Source of the DNA: Lithobates sylvaticus | Taxonomy: Eukaryota; Chordata; Amphibia; Anura; Ranidae | Direction: 5' to 3' | Assembly (NCBI GenBank): GCA_028564925.1 | Contig: CM053030.1 | Coordinates: forward strand, 946,209 to 1,010,208 | DNA length: 64,000 nucleotides | Position numbers and translations under genes: made by a program | Shown: one piece after another, positions 38,401 to 43,045 of the stretch | Layout of the letters: the number at the start of each line of letters is the position of its first letter | Position numbering within the stretch: the first letter of the stretch is position 1 | Notes under the pieces: generated by a model | Database searches by the model: none | Seen by the model: only the letters and a program-made list of their open reading frames with translations | Told to the model about the DNA's origin: nothing

Positions 38401-39821
38401 ACCTCCCATCACACACGGTCACCACCCCCATCACACACGGTACCACCACCTCCCATCACACACGGTACTCACCACCTCCCATCACACACGGTACTCACCA
38501 CCTCCCATCACACACGGTACCCACCACCTCCCATCACACACGGTACTCACCACCTCCCATCACACACGGTACTCACCACCTCCCATCACACATGGTACCC
38601 ACCACCTCCCATCACACACAGTACCCACCACCTCCCATAACACATGGTACTAATCAGTAATAATCTAACATCACTCCCTGGACTCGGGGGTTTCCCATCA
38701 CCCACACTCTCTATCTATGGAAGGGCCCTCTTACACTGGAAGTCCTCCTCGCTGTAGCTCTTCCCCAGCTCGGTTGGACTTCGAGGATGAGCATCTTGCA
38801 GGATATCTTCAAATCTCTCCACAACAAGGGCCTGGATCACGTCTCCTTCCTCTTCATATTGGAGGGACGCCTGAGGGGAGAGTTCAGGAGGCGGCTGGAG
38901 ACAGAGCAGACAGAAATGTTGGGATTATATTAGGTGACAATTATACACCAATCTCCAGATATTGGATCATTAGTGGTGGAAGAACCTCCTGGTCTGATAA
39001 CTTTCCTGCAGTGTGAGTCTTAGTTCTGTTGATAAAGTCAACGTCCAATCATTGGTATTACTGCTACAAGGGAAATTCATGTCCAAGCCTTGCAGGTGAT
39101 CTACACAAAAGATCCCCCAACTTTCCTTCAGATCCCTACTTAGAGGGCTTCGAGGGAGGGTCTGCTCTTAGTCTGGAATCTCTTGGTCATTCTCTATATT
39201 GTAATAAGGAAGGCCTCATCTTTAGAGGTCCATCTCATATCTCACACAAGATGAAACGCTCAGTGCAGGTAACACAGGGGGCCACTTCCATGCAAATGTA
39301 GACTTCTAGAGGAGCGGGGGGGGGGGGGAGGGCTAGGAAAGACCATCTACAACCTCAGTATGGTTGCTATGGTTGCAAGAATGAGAAATTTGACTTTGTT
39401 GGCCAAGTATGCAAAGTTGTTGCTCTCCGGAGTGTAAGCTTCCAGGGCGAGAAGCACCACAAGAGGTGGCCAGGCAAGGGCAGGCCCTTCACATGAATAT
39501 GCTGCTTTACACCACAGCAACCGGCCACAGGACTAATTAAACTGAACTGTTGCTACAGGCGATGGCATTGCTCTTTGCACGCCGTTATCTTGGCCTTCCT
39601 TCTGACCAATGAAATGGCTGATAACTAATAATATCTCTACCTGCCTGCAATAGGTGACAGCAGAGGCCACACAGGGTCAGATGAGGGCAACCATTCATCT
39701 GAGATTGGAAGCAACGATAGAAGGATGGAACCAGGACAGCGAGAGGCGCTAGAGGCAGAAAATTCCTCCTGAGCAGTGGCTGGTTGGGTAGAGCCATTGG
39801 TGGATCACTTACCTTCTCCAT
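2228..39821 (-). CDS. slc4a2: slc4a2 (AE2), chloride/bicarbonate exchanger, 21 exons placed, 3' end missing
   Basis: Electroneutral Cl-/HCO3- exchanger of the plasma membrane (SLC4 family), which lowers cell pH and supports acid secretion in many epithelia. Twenty exons with consensus splice sites join in one uninterrupted frame (intron phases agree at every junction), and a 21st supplies a candidate start. The joined exons total about 1152 codons, against 1241 in human AE2 including its last exon. The N-terminal part has the AE2 segments [29 protein letters not shown] and [17 protein letters not shown]; the membrane part has [29 protein letters not shown] and [22 protein letters not shown]2 rather than AE1 or AE3 is indicated by [12 protein letters not shown] and [17 protein letters not shown]. 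The C-terminal cytoplasmic tail exon is not visible and probably lies beyond the left edge. Introns are swollen by minisatellites and transposons. Family assignment is close to certain; the start codon is not. Confidence 0.96.
2402..3296. other. intron, no recognised feature
   Basis: Unique AT-rich sequence, with four loosely similar segments built around atatagataa between 2650 and 2790. An 84-codon open frame at 2859-3113 (+) has no family I recognise and lies in an intron on the opposite strand. Confidence 0.6.
3297..3466 (-). CDS. slc4a2: slc4a2 exon: [20 protein letters not shown]
   Basis: 170 nt, acceptor TTCCTCACAG, donor AAG|GTAGGT. It encodes [40 protein letters not shown] and [29 protein letters not shown] is the AE2 version (AE1 and AE3 have SLSGIQL), which fixes the paralogue. 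Confidence 0.99.
3511..3664. repeat. 42-bp minisatellite, short block
   Basis: About 3.7 units containing GAGGTATCTGTAGGATATAG then ACACCCCGTCCTGATCCCAG. The same family reappears at 4835-5424. Confidence 0.95.
3665..4834. repeat. 60-bp minisatellite, block 1, with 100-bp leader
   Basis: A leader (3665-3765, containing CCGTCTTTACATGTTTCTCA) is followed by about 18 degenerate units with GGACCTTCTACTGCTAGGAA and GGTAATGGAAGCCTTCTTTG. Leader and units recur together at 20770-22055 in another intron of the same gene. Confidence 0.93.
4835..5424. repeat. 42-bp minisatellite, long block (about 14 units)
   Basis: Same unit as 3511-3664. Units differ mostly at CpG positions (CCCCGTCCTG, CCCTGTCCCG, GACGCCC). 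The unit length is a multiple of three, which gives a 292-codon + frame and a 372-codon - frame, neither credible as protein. Confidence 0.95.
5619..5872 (-). CDS. slc4a2: slc4a2 exon: [21 protein letters not shown] to VTGLLVAI
   Basis: 254 nt, acceptor CTTCTGACAG, donor G|GTGAGT. It encodes [60 protein letters not shown] and [34 protein letters not shown] is an SLC4 hallmark; ICALFGLPW and AVAPGDKPK are the AE2 form. Confidence 0.99.
6032..6198 (-). CDS. slc4a2: slc4a2 exon: KLSVPSGF to FMETQITT
   Basis: 167 nt, acceptor CTCTACCTGCAG, donor AC|GTAAGT. It encodes [40 protein letters not shown] and [16 protein letters not shown]. The Glu in FMETQITT corresponds to the conserved acidic residue of AE1 (E681) that handles the co-transported proton with sulfate. 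Confidence 0.99.
6293..6382 (-). CDS. slc4a2: slc4a2 exon: [21 protein letters not shown]
   Basis: 90 nt, 30 codons, acceptor CCTTGTCTTAG, donor CAG|GTGAGA. It encodes [20 protein letters not shown] and [10 protein letters not shown]; human AE2 is [20 protein letters not shown] and YSIEDTYTQ. The intron upstream holds the 50-bp array of about 5.8 kb. Confidence 0.99.
6430..12235. repeat. 50-bp minisatellite, about 5.8 kb, over 100 units
   Basis: Regular units with GGAGAGTAGAGGGATGGATA, GGAAGAGGTGGGGTCATACA and GAGAAGAGTT run from about 6940; a diverged fringe of the same family covers 6430-6940. Most units differ at one site (CATACAGAG versus CATACGGAG). Because the gene is on the minus strand, its pre-mRNA carries the pyrimidine-rich complement with CTCTTCTCTG in each unit. 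Confidence 0.97.
12258..12296. repeat. perfect hairpin 1, 16-bp arms, loop TTCATCA
   Basis: The arms at 12258-12273 and 12281-12296 (AAGAGTGAGAGTAGAA and its complement) are perfect, with a 7-base loop at 12274-12280. It starts directly in the tail of the 50-bp array. Confidence 0.95.
12295..12383. repeat. perfect hairpin 2, 41-bp arms, same loop TTCATCA
   Basis: The arms at 12295-12335 and 12343-12383 are perfect complements, beginning TTCCGTAATTTAATTTC and ending TTAAATTACGGAA. The 7-base loop (12336-12342) is identical to that of hairpin 1, which overlaps it by two bases. No transposon ends or target duplication of a known family are evident. Confidence 0.95.
12509..12806. repeat. 22-bp minisatellite (about 13 units)
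   Basis: Units are GTTGAGGTTTAGG(A/T)TTGTAGGT with one alternating A/T site. The array ends about 115 bp before the donor side of the slc4a2 exon at 12922. Confidence 0.95.
12922..13143 (-). CDS. slc4a2: slc4a2 exon: glycosylated extracellular loop and following span
   Basis: 222 nt, 74 codons, acceptor TTCTGTTTCAG, donor AGG|GTGAGT. It starts [10 protein letters not shown] and contains three N-glycosylation sequons (NLT, NMT, NST), as expected for the large third extracellular loop of AE2, which is glycosylated in mammals. It then encodes [20 protein letters not shown] and [15 protein letters not shown]. The loop itself is divergent and shorter than the human one. Confidence 0.98.
13144..14248. 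other. intron, no gene; includes simple repeats
   Basis: Unique AT-rich DNA with a (TA)n tract at about 13371-13403 and an (AC)n tract at about 13979-13999. Nothing else recognised. Confidence 0.6.
14249..14443 (-). CDS. slc4a2: slc4a2 exon: GRVWIG to FYKLFK membrane spans
   Basis: 195 nt, exactly 65 codons, acceptor TTTCATGAACAG, donor AAG|GTACGA. It encodes [40 protein letters not shown] and [20 protein letters not shown], then YKLFK. The Lys-containing YETFxKL motif corresponds to the outer end of TM5, where stilbene inhibitors react in AE1. Confidence 0.99.
14735..16521. repeat. 14-bp minisatellite with two unit types, about 128 units
   Basis: The units CTTCCCCAATTCCT and CTTCCCCAATGCCT differ at one base and are mixed in irregular order. 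Because 14 is not a multiple of three, open frames appear in many frames on both strands, up to 614 codons; none is credible. The transcribed strand reads GGGGAAGAGGAATT, purine-rich with a GGGG run every 14 bases. Confidence 0.97.
16583..16731 (-). CDS. slc4a2: slc4a2 exon: TM2-TM3, [20 protein letters not shown]
   Basis: 149 nt, acceptor CTCCTCAG, donor ACG|GTGAGG. It encodes [40 protein letters not shown] and [10 protein letters not shown], matching human AE2 with small changes. The TM3 region in SLC4 structures lines the anion site. The 14-bp minisatellite starts about 60 bp downstream of the donor. Confidence 0.99.
16911..17322. mobile_element. PIF/Harbinger-type MITE, 412 bp
   Basis: The ends are AGCCCCATACACAC and its exact complement GTGTGTATGGGGCT, flanked by a TAA duplication (16908-16910 and 17323-17325). 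A three-base TAA/TTA target duplication is typical of PIF/Harbinger. The interior has repeated TCCGA/TCGGA-rich palindromic pieces and no transposase. I recall such elements as very abundant in ranid frogs (inference, not checked). Confidence 0.85.
17326..17945. other. intron, no recognised feature
   Basis: Unique sequence with T-rich stretches and a short CA tract near 17860. No gene or repeat family recognised. Confidence 0.5.
17946..18961. mobile_element. TTAA-flanked non-autonomous DNA transposon, about 1.0 kb (piggyBac-like)
   Basis: TTAA at 17942-17945 and again at 18962-18965 flanks ends CCGCTTC and GAAGTGG (a short inverted repeat with one mismatch). The TTAA duplication points to piggyBac or a similar superfamily. 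The interior has a GC-rich left part (a CpG-dense stretch around 18045-18130) and an AT-rich right part, with no transposase frame. Confidence 0.75.
18966..19477. other. intron, no recognised feature
   Basis: T-rich sequence, then unique DNA up to the exon donor. The T-rich part may be a further repeat fragment, but no ends were found. Confidence 0.4.
19478..19693 (-). CDS. slc4a2: slc4a2 exon: entry to membrane domain, FGGLIRD and TM1
   Basis: 216 nt, acceptor TTTTCCTTCAG, donor G|GTGAGT. It encodes [40 protein letters not shown] and [20 protein letters not shown]. The last stretch is the first membrane span of the exchanger; SPAITFGG is invariant in AE1, AE2 and AE3. Confidence 0.99.
19694..20134. 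other. intron, nothing recognised
   Basis: Unique sequence between two slc4a2 exons. The open frame of the neighbouring exon runs into it on the minus strand but stops matching AE2 at the splice acceptor. Confidence 0.6.
20135..20348 (-). CDS. slc4a2: slc4a2 exon: [18 protein letters not shown]
   Basis: 214 nt, acceptor CCCCCCTAG, donor G|GTGAGT. It encodes [54 protein letters not shown] and a charged tail ending TTKDK. Human AE2 has [20 protein letters not shown] and [20 protein letters not shown]. It completes the cytoplasmic domain. Confidence 0.98.
20349..20769. other. intron, nothing recognised
   Basis: Unique sequence with no repeat family or gene seen. Confidence 0.5.
20770..22055. 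repeat. 60-bp minisatellite, block 2 (duplicate of 3665-4834)
   Basis: It begins with the same leader as block 1 (CCGTCTTTACATGTTTCT, then ACGATGAAATCAAATATTTA) and continues with about 20 units carrying GGACCTTCTACTGCTAGGAA. Some irregular units are shared with block 1, for example one with GACTTTTTAGTT(C/A)TTTTTAG (4498 and 21757). Its last unit ends within about 10 bp of the slc4a2 donor at 22063. Confidence 0.93.
22064..22248 (-). CDS. slc4a2: slc4a2 exon: [17 protein letters not shown]
   Basis: 185 nt, acceptor TGTCCCACCAG, donor AAG|GTGAGT. It encodes [60 protein letters not shown] and DK, close to human AE2. The 60-bp minisatellite (second block) runs to within about 10 bp of the donor, so the donor context is partly formed by repeat sequence. 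Confidence 0.98.
22529..22805 (-). repeat. inverted terminal repeat copy of the Penelope-like element
   Basis: It is the reverse complement of 27327-27602 with few differences (for example TGTGCCCATTAATGAGAAGA against TCTTCTCATTAATGGGCACA). Penelope-like elements are known to carry terminal repeats in direct or inverted orientation. The polymerase-linker coding sequence starts about 40 bp after it. Confidence 0.88.
22845..23377 (+). pseudogene. Penelope-like ORF fragment: C-terminal end of RT and linker
   Basis: The open frame reads [58 protein letters not shown], then a Cys-containing stretch ending [12 protein letters not shown]. These are hallmark positions between reverse transcriptase and GIY-YIG in Penelope-like proteins. 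The catalytic part lies upstream of the break and is not present. Confidence 0.85.
23378..25340. mobile_element. fold-back element inside the Penelope-like element
   Basis: Long inverted arms, about 23378-23937 and 24200-25340, pair with few differences (left AGTAGTGGATCCA, right TGGATCCACTACTCATGG). The right arm is lengthened by a SINE. The spacer is about 260 bp and holds CATGTGGAGGCCCTTTTTCT. It separates the two coding parts of the host element. It may itself be a pair of inverted terminal repeats from another Penelope-like element; I cannot decide. Confidence 0.75.
24930..25282 (-). mobile_element. tRNA-derived SINE
   Basis: On the minus strand it starts GGGCAGCACAGTGGTGTAGT with an A box (TGGTGTAGTGG) and a B box (GGTTCAAATCC), followed by GTTTGCATGTTCTCCC and TTTCCTCCGGGTACTCCGG, a body shared by widespread vertebrate SINEs of the V-SINE/HE1 type. 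It ends in an ATTC tail (ATTCATTCATTCAT). It sits inside the right arm of the fold-back element; the arm resumes on either side. Confidence 0.88.
25590..25930 (+). pseudogene. Penelope-like ORF fragment: GIY-YIG endonuclease
   Basis: The frame encodes [20 protein letters not shown], then [20 protein letters not shown] and [22 protein letters not shown] is the GIY-YIG second motif with its catalytic Arg region, and the CPC before it is typical of Penelope-like endonucleases. It is separated from the linker fragment by the fold-back element. Confidence 0.85.
26113..26262. repeat. two direct copies of a ~60-bp segment in the element's 3' region
   Basis: GGCATGGTTGTA and TTTTCACCAATAGATGGTGC occur twice, about 93 bp apart. 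No function is evident. Confidence 0.8.
26325..26870. mobile_element. fold-back (palindromic) element, about 545 bp
   Basis: The arms run from TGTAACGACATATTCAGCG on the left to its complement at the right end, with a centre near 26595. They are about 90 percent complementary by eye and include a CAAGATGGCGGCG box. No coding capacity. No clear target duplication was found, so the superfamily is not assigned. Confidence 0.8.
27036..27650 (+). repeat. terminal repeat of the Penelope-like element
   Basis: It contains the hammerhead motif near its start; its last 275 bp (27327-27602) are repeated in inverted orientation at 22529-22805. The upstream limit is approximate. Confidence 0.7.
27106..27142 (+). 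ncRNA. hammerhead ribozyme motif, intact core
   Basis: Core CTGAAGA at 27110-27116, stem II GCCA/TGGC with a TTCA loop (27117-27128), GAAA at 27129-27132, two-pair stem III with an AT loop, and cleavage triplet GTC ending at 27138. Stem I has four pairs (one wobble). All conserved core positions are present. Compact hammerheads of this form are described in Penelope-like elements, where they are thought to process the RNA. Confidence 0.75.
27962..28070 (-). CDS. slc4a2: slc4a2 exon: [19 protein letters not shown]
   Basis: 109 nt, acceptor GTTTCCTCAG, donor G|GTGAGT. It encodes [20 protein letters not shown], then [16 protein letters not shown]; human AE2 reads [20 protein letters not shown] and TVVLVG. 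The beginning ([10 protein letters not shown]) is divergent. The Penelope-like element in the next intron ends about 300 bp downstream of the donor. Confidence 0.97.
28156..28333 (-). CDS. slc4a2: slc4a2 exon: [15 protein letters not shown]
   Basis: 178 nt, acceptor GTATTTCAG, donor GAG|GTGAGA. It encodes [46 protein letters not shown] and ends DIERE. Human AE2 has [20 protein letters not shown] and VTEPLMGG at the same places. It is a flexible linker within the cytoplasmic domain. Confidence 0.97.
28540..28675 (-). CDS. slc4a2: slc4a2 exon: [22 protein letters not shown]
   Basis: 136 nt, acceptor TTTCCTGCCAG, donor AG|GTAGAT. It encodes [40 protein letters not shown] and LLLKH; human AE2 differs at only a few positions ([34 protein letters not shown]). 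This is the dimerisation-arm region of the cytoplasmic domain in AE1-type proteins. Confidence 0.98.
28730..31240. repeat. degenerate CT-rich tandem array with 782-bp higher-order copies
   Basis: Units vary around CCTCCCACCATAACTCTGAC and CTTTCAACATAACCCCAACC. A segment beginning near 28780 is repeated almost exactly 782 bp later (for example ATGACTCGTCCTACCCCTCT at 28871 and 29653). Further short duplications occur near 30440-30640. Open frames here are compositional. Confidence 0.9.
31373..31553 (-). CDS. slc4a2: slc4a2 exon: core of cytoplasmic domain, [13 protein letters not shown]
   Basis: 181 nt, acceptor AACCCACCAG, donor G|GTAACT. It encodes [49 protein letters not shown] and LAH. 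The [12 protein letters not shown] segment is reported as important for AE2 regulation by pH; here it has a conservative Arg to Lys change at its second residue. It is the most conserved part of the N-terminal domain. Confidence 0.98.
31667..31800 (-). CDS. slc4a2: slc4a2 exon: [17 protein letters not shown]
   Basis: 134 nt, acceptor CCATTTCTTAG, donor GAG|GTGAGT. It encodes the split Ser codon, then [19 protein letters not shown] and ends in QPHE. Human AE2 has [20 protein letters not shown] and ends KPHE at the same junction. The His- and Lys-rich middle part is less conserved. Confidence 0.97.
31801..32366. other. intron, nothing recognised
   Basis: Unique sequence with a C run at 32338-32349. 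No repeat family or gene seen. Confidence 0.5.
32367..32578 (-). CDS. slc4a2: slc4a2 exon: [15 protein letters not shown]
   Basis: 212 nt, acceptor GTGTTCACAG, donor A|GTAAGT. It encodes [16 protein letters not shown] and [20 protein letters not shown], nearly identical to human [16 protein letters not shown] and VPTDEIEAQTLATADLDLMK. The 16/22-bp minisatellite begins within about 40 bp upstream of the acceptor. Confidence 0.97.
32610..35205. repeat. 16/21/22-bp minisatellite, about 2.6 kb
   Basis: The unit is GGTCATGGAGTGTACG, optionally followed by GGGACA or GGACA, so lengths of 16, 21 and 22 alternate in blocks. The left edge has more diverged units (GAGAGTACG). All three + frames stay open for 782-901 codons because the unit has no stop in any frame; there is no evidence of coding. 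The right edge lies about 100 bp from the exon at 35302. Confidence 0.97.
35302..35402 (-). CDS. slc4a2: slc4a2 exon: FFPVEDD segment
   Basis: 101 nt, acceptor TTTTTTCCAG, donor GG|GTAAGT. It encodes [20 protein letters not shown] and a Ser-rich stretch ending EPSG. It aligns in position with human FFLQEDDSADRKAERTSPSS. This is a poorly conserved linker; the call rests on frame, splice sites and the FFxxEDD start. Confidence 0.9.
35492..35715 (-). CDS. slc4a2: slc4a2 exon: [12 protein letters not shown] and Lys/Arg-Glu rich segment
   Basis: 224 nt, acceptor ATGTTTTAG, donor CAG|GTGCGT. It encodes [19 protein letters not shown], the AE2/AE3 N-terminal signature, then a basic run ([11 protein letters not shown]) and an acidic run ([19 protein letters not shown]), as in human AE2, where this stretch is also low-complexity and basic then acidic. 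The 17-bp minisatellite begins within about 30 bp upstream of the acceptor. Confidence 0.95.
35743..36130. repeat. 17-bp minisatellite (about 23 units)
   Basis: The unit is CAGCTACAGTCCCAGAC with variants (CCAAGAC, CCATATC). It starts about 30 bp upstream of the splice acceptor of the exon ending at 35715. Confidence 0.95.
36131..38655. repeat. 26-bp minisatellite, about 2.5 kb, ragged in the middle
   Basis: The unit contains CACCTCCCATCACACACGGT. Units are regular at the right end (38410-38655) and broken by many small deletions between 36250 and 38350, mostly in C runs and CACA stretches. Three overlapping + frames of 809-977 codons are artefacts. Confidence 0.95.
38735..38870 (-). CDS. 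slc4a2: slc4a2 exon: start of cytoplasmic N-terminal domain
   Basis: 136 nt, acceptor CTCCCCTCAG, donor T|GTAAGA. It encodes [10 protein letters not shown], then [15 protein letters not shown] and [10 protein letters not shown], matching human AE2 VERFEEILQEA and RSYGEEDFEY. It ends in phase 1 and the Tyr codon is completed by the next exon (DFQ-Y-HRQ). The 26-bp minisatellite ends about 80 bp past the donor. Confidence 0.93.
38871..39812. other. intron, nothing recognised
   Basis: Unique sequence between the first two placed coding exons, with a G run near 39320. Short open frames only. Confidence 0.5.
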
Positions 39822-39865
39822 GTCCAGCAGTGAGGCTCAGGTACCAGCGGAGAGAAGAGAACGAC
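39813..39865 (-). CDS. slc4a2: slc4a2 candidate first coding exon (Met-Glu-Lys)
   Basis: On the minus strand ATGGAGAAG ends at a strong donor (GTAAGT, 39812 to 39807) and joins the next exon in frame (MEK then [10 protein letters not shown]). An in-frame TGA lies upstream at 39839-39837, so if the exon reaches that far translation must start at the ATG at 39821. A possible acceptor (CACTTCAG) would set the other boundary at 39865; a second possible acceptor (CTGAG) lies nearer the ATG, in which case the frame could stay open into an upstream exon. Human AE2a has about 40 more residues here, so a further 5' coding exon outside the window is possible. Alternative first exons are known for mammalian AE2. 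Confidence 0.5.
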
Positions 39866-40136
39866 CTGAAGTGAGACTGGAAGGAGGACATATGGAGGTA
39901 GGGCTGACATTGTGGGGACAATACCTCCCCTTCTAGCTTATCAGTGTACAGCGTGAGATTGTAGAGCGCCACAAGGGCAACGGGGACATTAATATCTGAA
40001 TTTCTTCCACATCAAATATTGACAATCTCAACAATGTCACTTGTAGTGCAGAGAATAATTCATGTGGAGATCATGAACTTCCGTCCACTAGAGTTCCAGG
40101 AACCCAACTGTATGGACAGACCTCAATCCCAACTGT
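39866..40136. other. region upstream of the first placed exon, no promoter recognised
   Basis: Unique sequence. I see no CpG island, TATA box or untranslated exon that I could defend. Confidence 0.4.
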
Positions 40137-40526
40137 CTGTGTGCAGAACATCCCATACCTCATATGGTGTACATTCCACGGGGTGCAGAACATCCCATAC
40201 CTCATATGGTGTACATTCCACGGGGTGCAGAACATCCCATACCTCATATGGTGTACATTCCACGGGGTGCAGAACATCCCATACCTCATATGGTGTACAT
40301 TCCACGGGGTGCAGAACATCCCATACCTCATATGGTGTACATTCCACGGGGTGCAGAACATCCCATACCTCATATGGTGTACATTCCACGGGGTGCAGAA
40401 CATCCCATACCTCATATGGTGTACATTCCACGGGGTGCAGAACATCCCATACCTCATATGGTGTACATTCCACGGGGTGCAGAACATCCCATACCTCAAA
40501 TAGTGTACAGTCTACAGGGTGCAGAA
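40137..40526. repeat. 42-bp minisatellite (second family), part left of the hAT insertion
   Basis: Nine units with GAACATCCCATACCTCATAT, nearly identical, then the array is interrupted at GTGCAGAA (40519-40526) by the hAT-type element. Confidence 0.97.
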
Positions 40527-43045
40527 TAGGGATGAGCCGAACACCCCCCCCGTTCGGCTCGCACCAGAACCCGCGAACGGACCTAAAGTCTGTGCGAGCT
40601 TTAGAACCCTATTAGTTATAATGGATGCGAACGTTCGAAATTAAAAGTGCTAATTTTAAAGGCTAATATGCATGTTAATGTCATAAAAAGTGTTTTGGGG
40701 ACCCGGGTCCTGCCCCAGGGGACATGTATCAATGCAATTTTTTTTTTTTAAAACGGACGTTTTTTCAGGAGCAGTGATTTTAATAATGCTTAAATTGAAA
40801 CAATAAAAGTGTAATATTCCTTTAAATTTCGTACCTGGGGGGTGTCTATAGTATGCCTGTGAAGGGGCGCATGTTTCCCGTGTTTAGAACTGTCCCTGCA
40901 AAAAGTGTAATTTTTGCAAGTAAAAAAAGCTATTTAAAATCACTCGCGGCTAATGTGAATTGACGGCTCCCGTAACACAGAGAACAGTCATTCATTGAAA
41001 CTGAAAGTCATTCATGAAAAAAAAGTCATTGATAAAAAATAAAAAAAATGTAAAAAAAAAATAAAGCGTGGGGGTCCCCCCAAATTCAATAACCATGCCC
41101 TTCAGGTCTGGGATGGATATTAAGGGGAACCCCAGCCAAAAAAAAAAAAAAATGGTGTAGGGTCCCCCTCAAAATCCATACCAGACCCTTGAGGTCTGGG
41201 ATGGATTTTAAGGGGAACCCTAGCCAAAAAAAATGGCGTGAGGTCCCCCTCAAAAACCATACCAGACCCTTATCCGAGCACGCAACCTGGCAGGCCGCAG
41301 GAAAAGGGGGGGGGCAAGAGCGGCCCCCCCTCCCGCCTGAACCGTACCAGGCCACATGCCCTCAACATTGGGAGGATGCTTTGGGGTCCCCCCAAAGCAC
41401 CTTGTCCCCATGTTGATGAGGACAAGGGCCTCTTCCCCACAACCCTGGCCATTGGTTGTGGGGGTCTGCGGGCGGGGGGCTTTAACAAGGGGACCCCCAG
41501 ATCCTGCCCCCCCCCCTGTGTGAAATGGTAAGGGGGTACCATTTCACCAAAAAAGTGTCAAAAATGGTAAAAATGACAAGAGACGGTCTTTGACAATTCC
41601 TTTATTAAAATCCTCTTTCTTCCTTTCTTCATCCTTCGGCTTCTTCATCTTCTCCTTCCTCCATCTTCTTCCATCTTCTTCTTCCATTTTCTTCTTCCTC
41701 CGATCCGCTTCTTCTTGCGCTGGTCTTCTCGTCCTTCTCGTCCGGCATCTTCTTCCATGGCGTCGGCATCTGTTCTTCTGTCGGGCCACTCCTTGCAATG
41801 GGAGGCTCCCGCTGTGTGAGGCTCCGCTCCGTCTGACAGGTCTTTTATAATGGAGGGCACCTGGTGACCCCGCCCCCCCTCTGACGTCATGGGGAAAGCC
41901 ATAGGGAATTCCCCATGACGTTCCCGTGCGTCAGAGGGGGGCGGGGTCACCAGGTGCCCTCCATTATAAAAGACCTGTCAGCCGGAGCGAAGCCTCACAC
42001 AGTGGGAGCCTCCCATTGCGAGGATCGGCCCAAGAAGAGACACCGACACCGACGCCGACGGAAGAAGATGCCGGACGAGAAAGACGAGAAGACCAGCGCA
42101 AGAAGAAGCGGATCGGAGGAAGAAGATGCCGGAAGGAGAAGATGAAGAAACCGAAGGATGAAGAAAGAAGAAGAAGATTTTAATAAAGGAATTGTCAAAG
42201 ACTGAATTTTTACCATTTTTGACACTTTTTTGGTGAAATGGTAGGGGTACTTTTGTACCCCCTTACCATTTCACACAGGCGGGGGGGCCGGGATCTGGGG
42301 GTCCCCTTGTTAAAAAGGGGGCTTCCAGATTCCGATAAGCCCCCCGCCCGCAGACCCCCACAACCAATGGCCAGGTTGTGGGGAAGAGGCCCTTGTCCTC
42401 ATCAACATGGGGACAAGGTGCTTTGGGGGGACCCCAAAGCACCCTCCCAATGATGAGGGCATGTGGCCTGGTACGGTTCAGGCGGGAGGGGGGGCGCTCT
42501 CGTCCCCATCAATTCATTTTCCTGCAAAAATGACACTTTTTTGCAGGGAAAGTTCTAAGCACAGGAAACCTGCCCCCCTTCACAGGCCACCTATAGACAC
42601 CCCCCAGATGTGATACTGCAATGCTGTACTAACAGCACGCACACACAAATCCCTAGAAATAGAGCATATCTTGTCAGCAGCACACTGACACGCTGACACT
42701 GTGACTGAAACATAATATGCGAGGCCGCCGCCGCCGCGGCCTCTTATACCGTGGGGCGTGTACTAAAGCCCCTGAGCTATAATTGGCTACAGGCATCCTG
42801 CCTGTAGCCAATTATGGCTCTCCTCGCTGCCGGCGCTGTGATTGGCCAAGCATGCGGGGTCACAGTGCATGCTTGGCCAATCATCAGCCAGCATTGCACT
42901 GCGACTAGCGCAATGCATTGCAGGCCGCTCGCATCACACGAATGTAATGCGAGCGGCCCAAATAGTTCTGGGCTCGCCGAGCGGGCGAACGCCCGATGTT
43001 TGATTCGAACATGGGGGTTCGAATCGAACACCGGGCCCATCCCTA
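40527..43045. mobile_element. hAT-type non-autonomous DNA transposon, 2.5 kb, inside the 42-bp array
   Basis: The ends TAGGGATG and CATCCCTA are flanked by a perfect 8-bp duplication GTGCAGAA (40519-40526 and 43046-43053), the hAT signature. The flanking sequence is the 42-bp array unit on both sides. No transposase is present. Most of the interior is a large palindrome (separate entry). Confidence 0.9.
41315..42502. repeat. large inverted repeat inside the hAT-type element
   Basis: Arms of roughly 580 bp (41315-41893 and 41909-42502) around a centre near 41900 (CCATAGGGAATTCC). The arms share blocks such as GGTGAAATGGTA, CAAGGGCCTCTTCCCCACAA and TTTTATAATGGAGGGCACCT. They differ by small insertions and by a purine-rich stretch of unequal length. 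The right arm reads as AG-rich DNA ending in AATAAAG (near 42183). Confidence 0.88.

Noticed and set aside
2228-39821. Calling the gene SLC4A1 or SLC4A3
   Set aside because: [29 protein letters not shown] and [14 protein letters not shown] match AE2; AE1 lacks the long N-terminus and AE3 differs at these sites.
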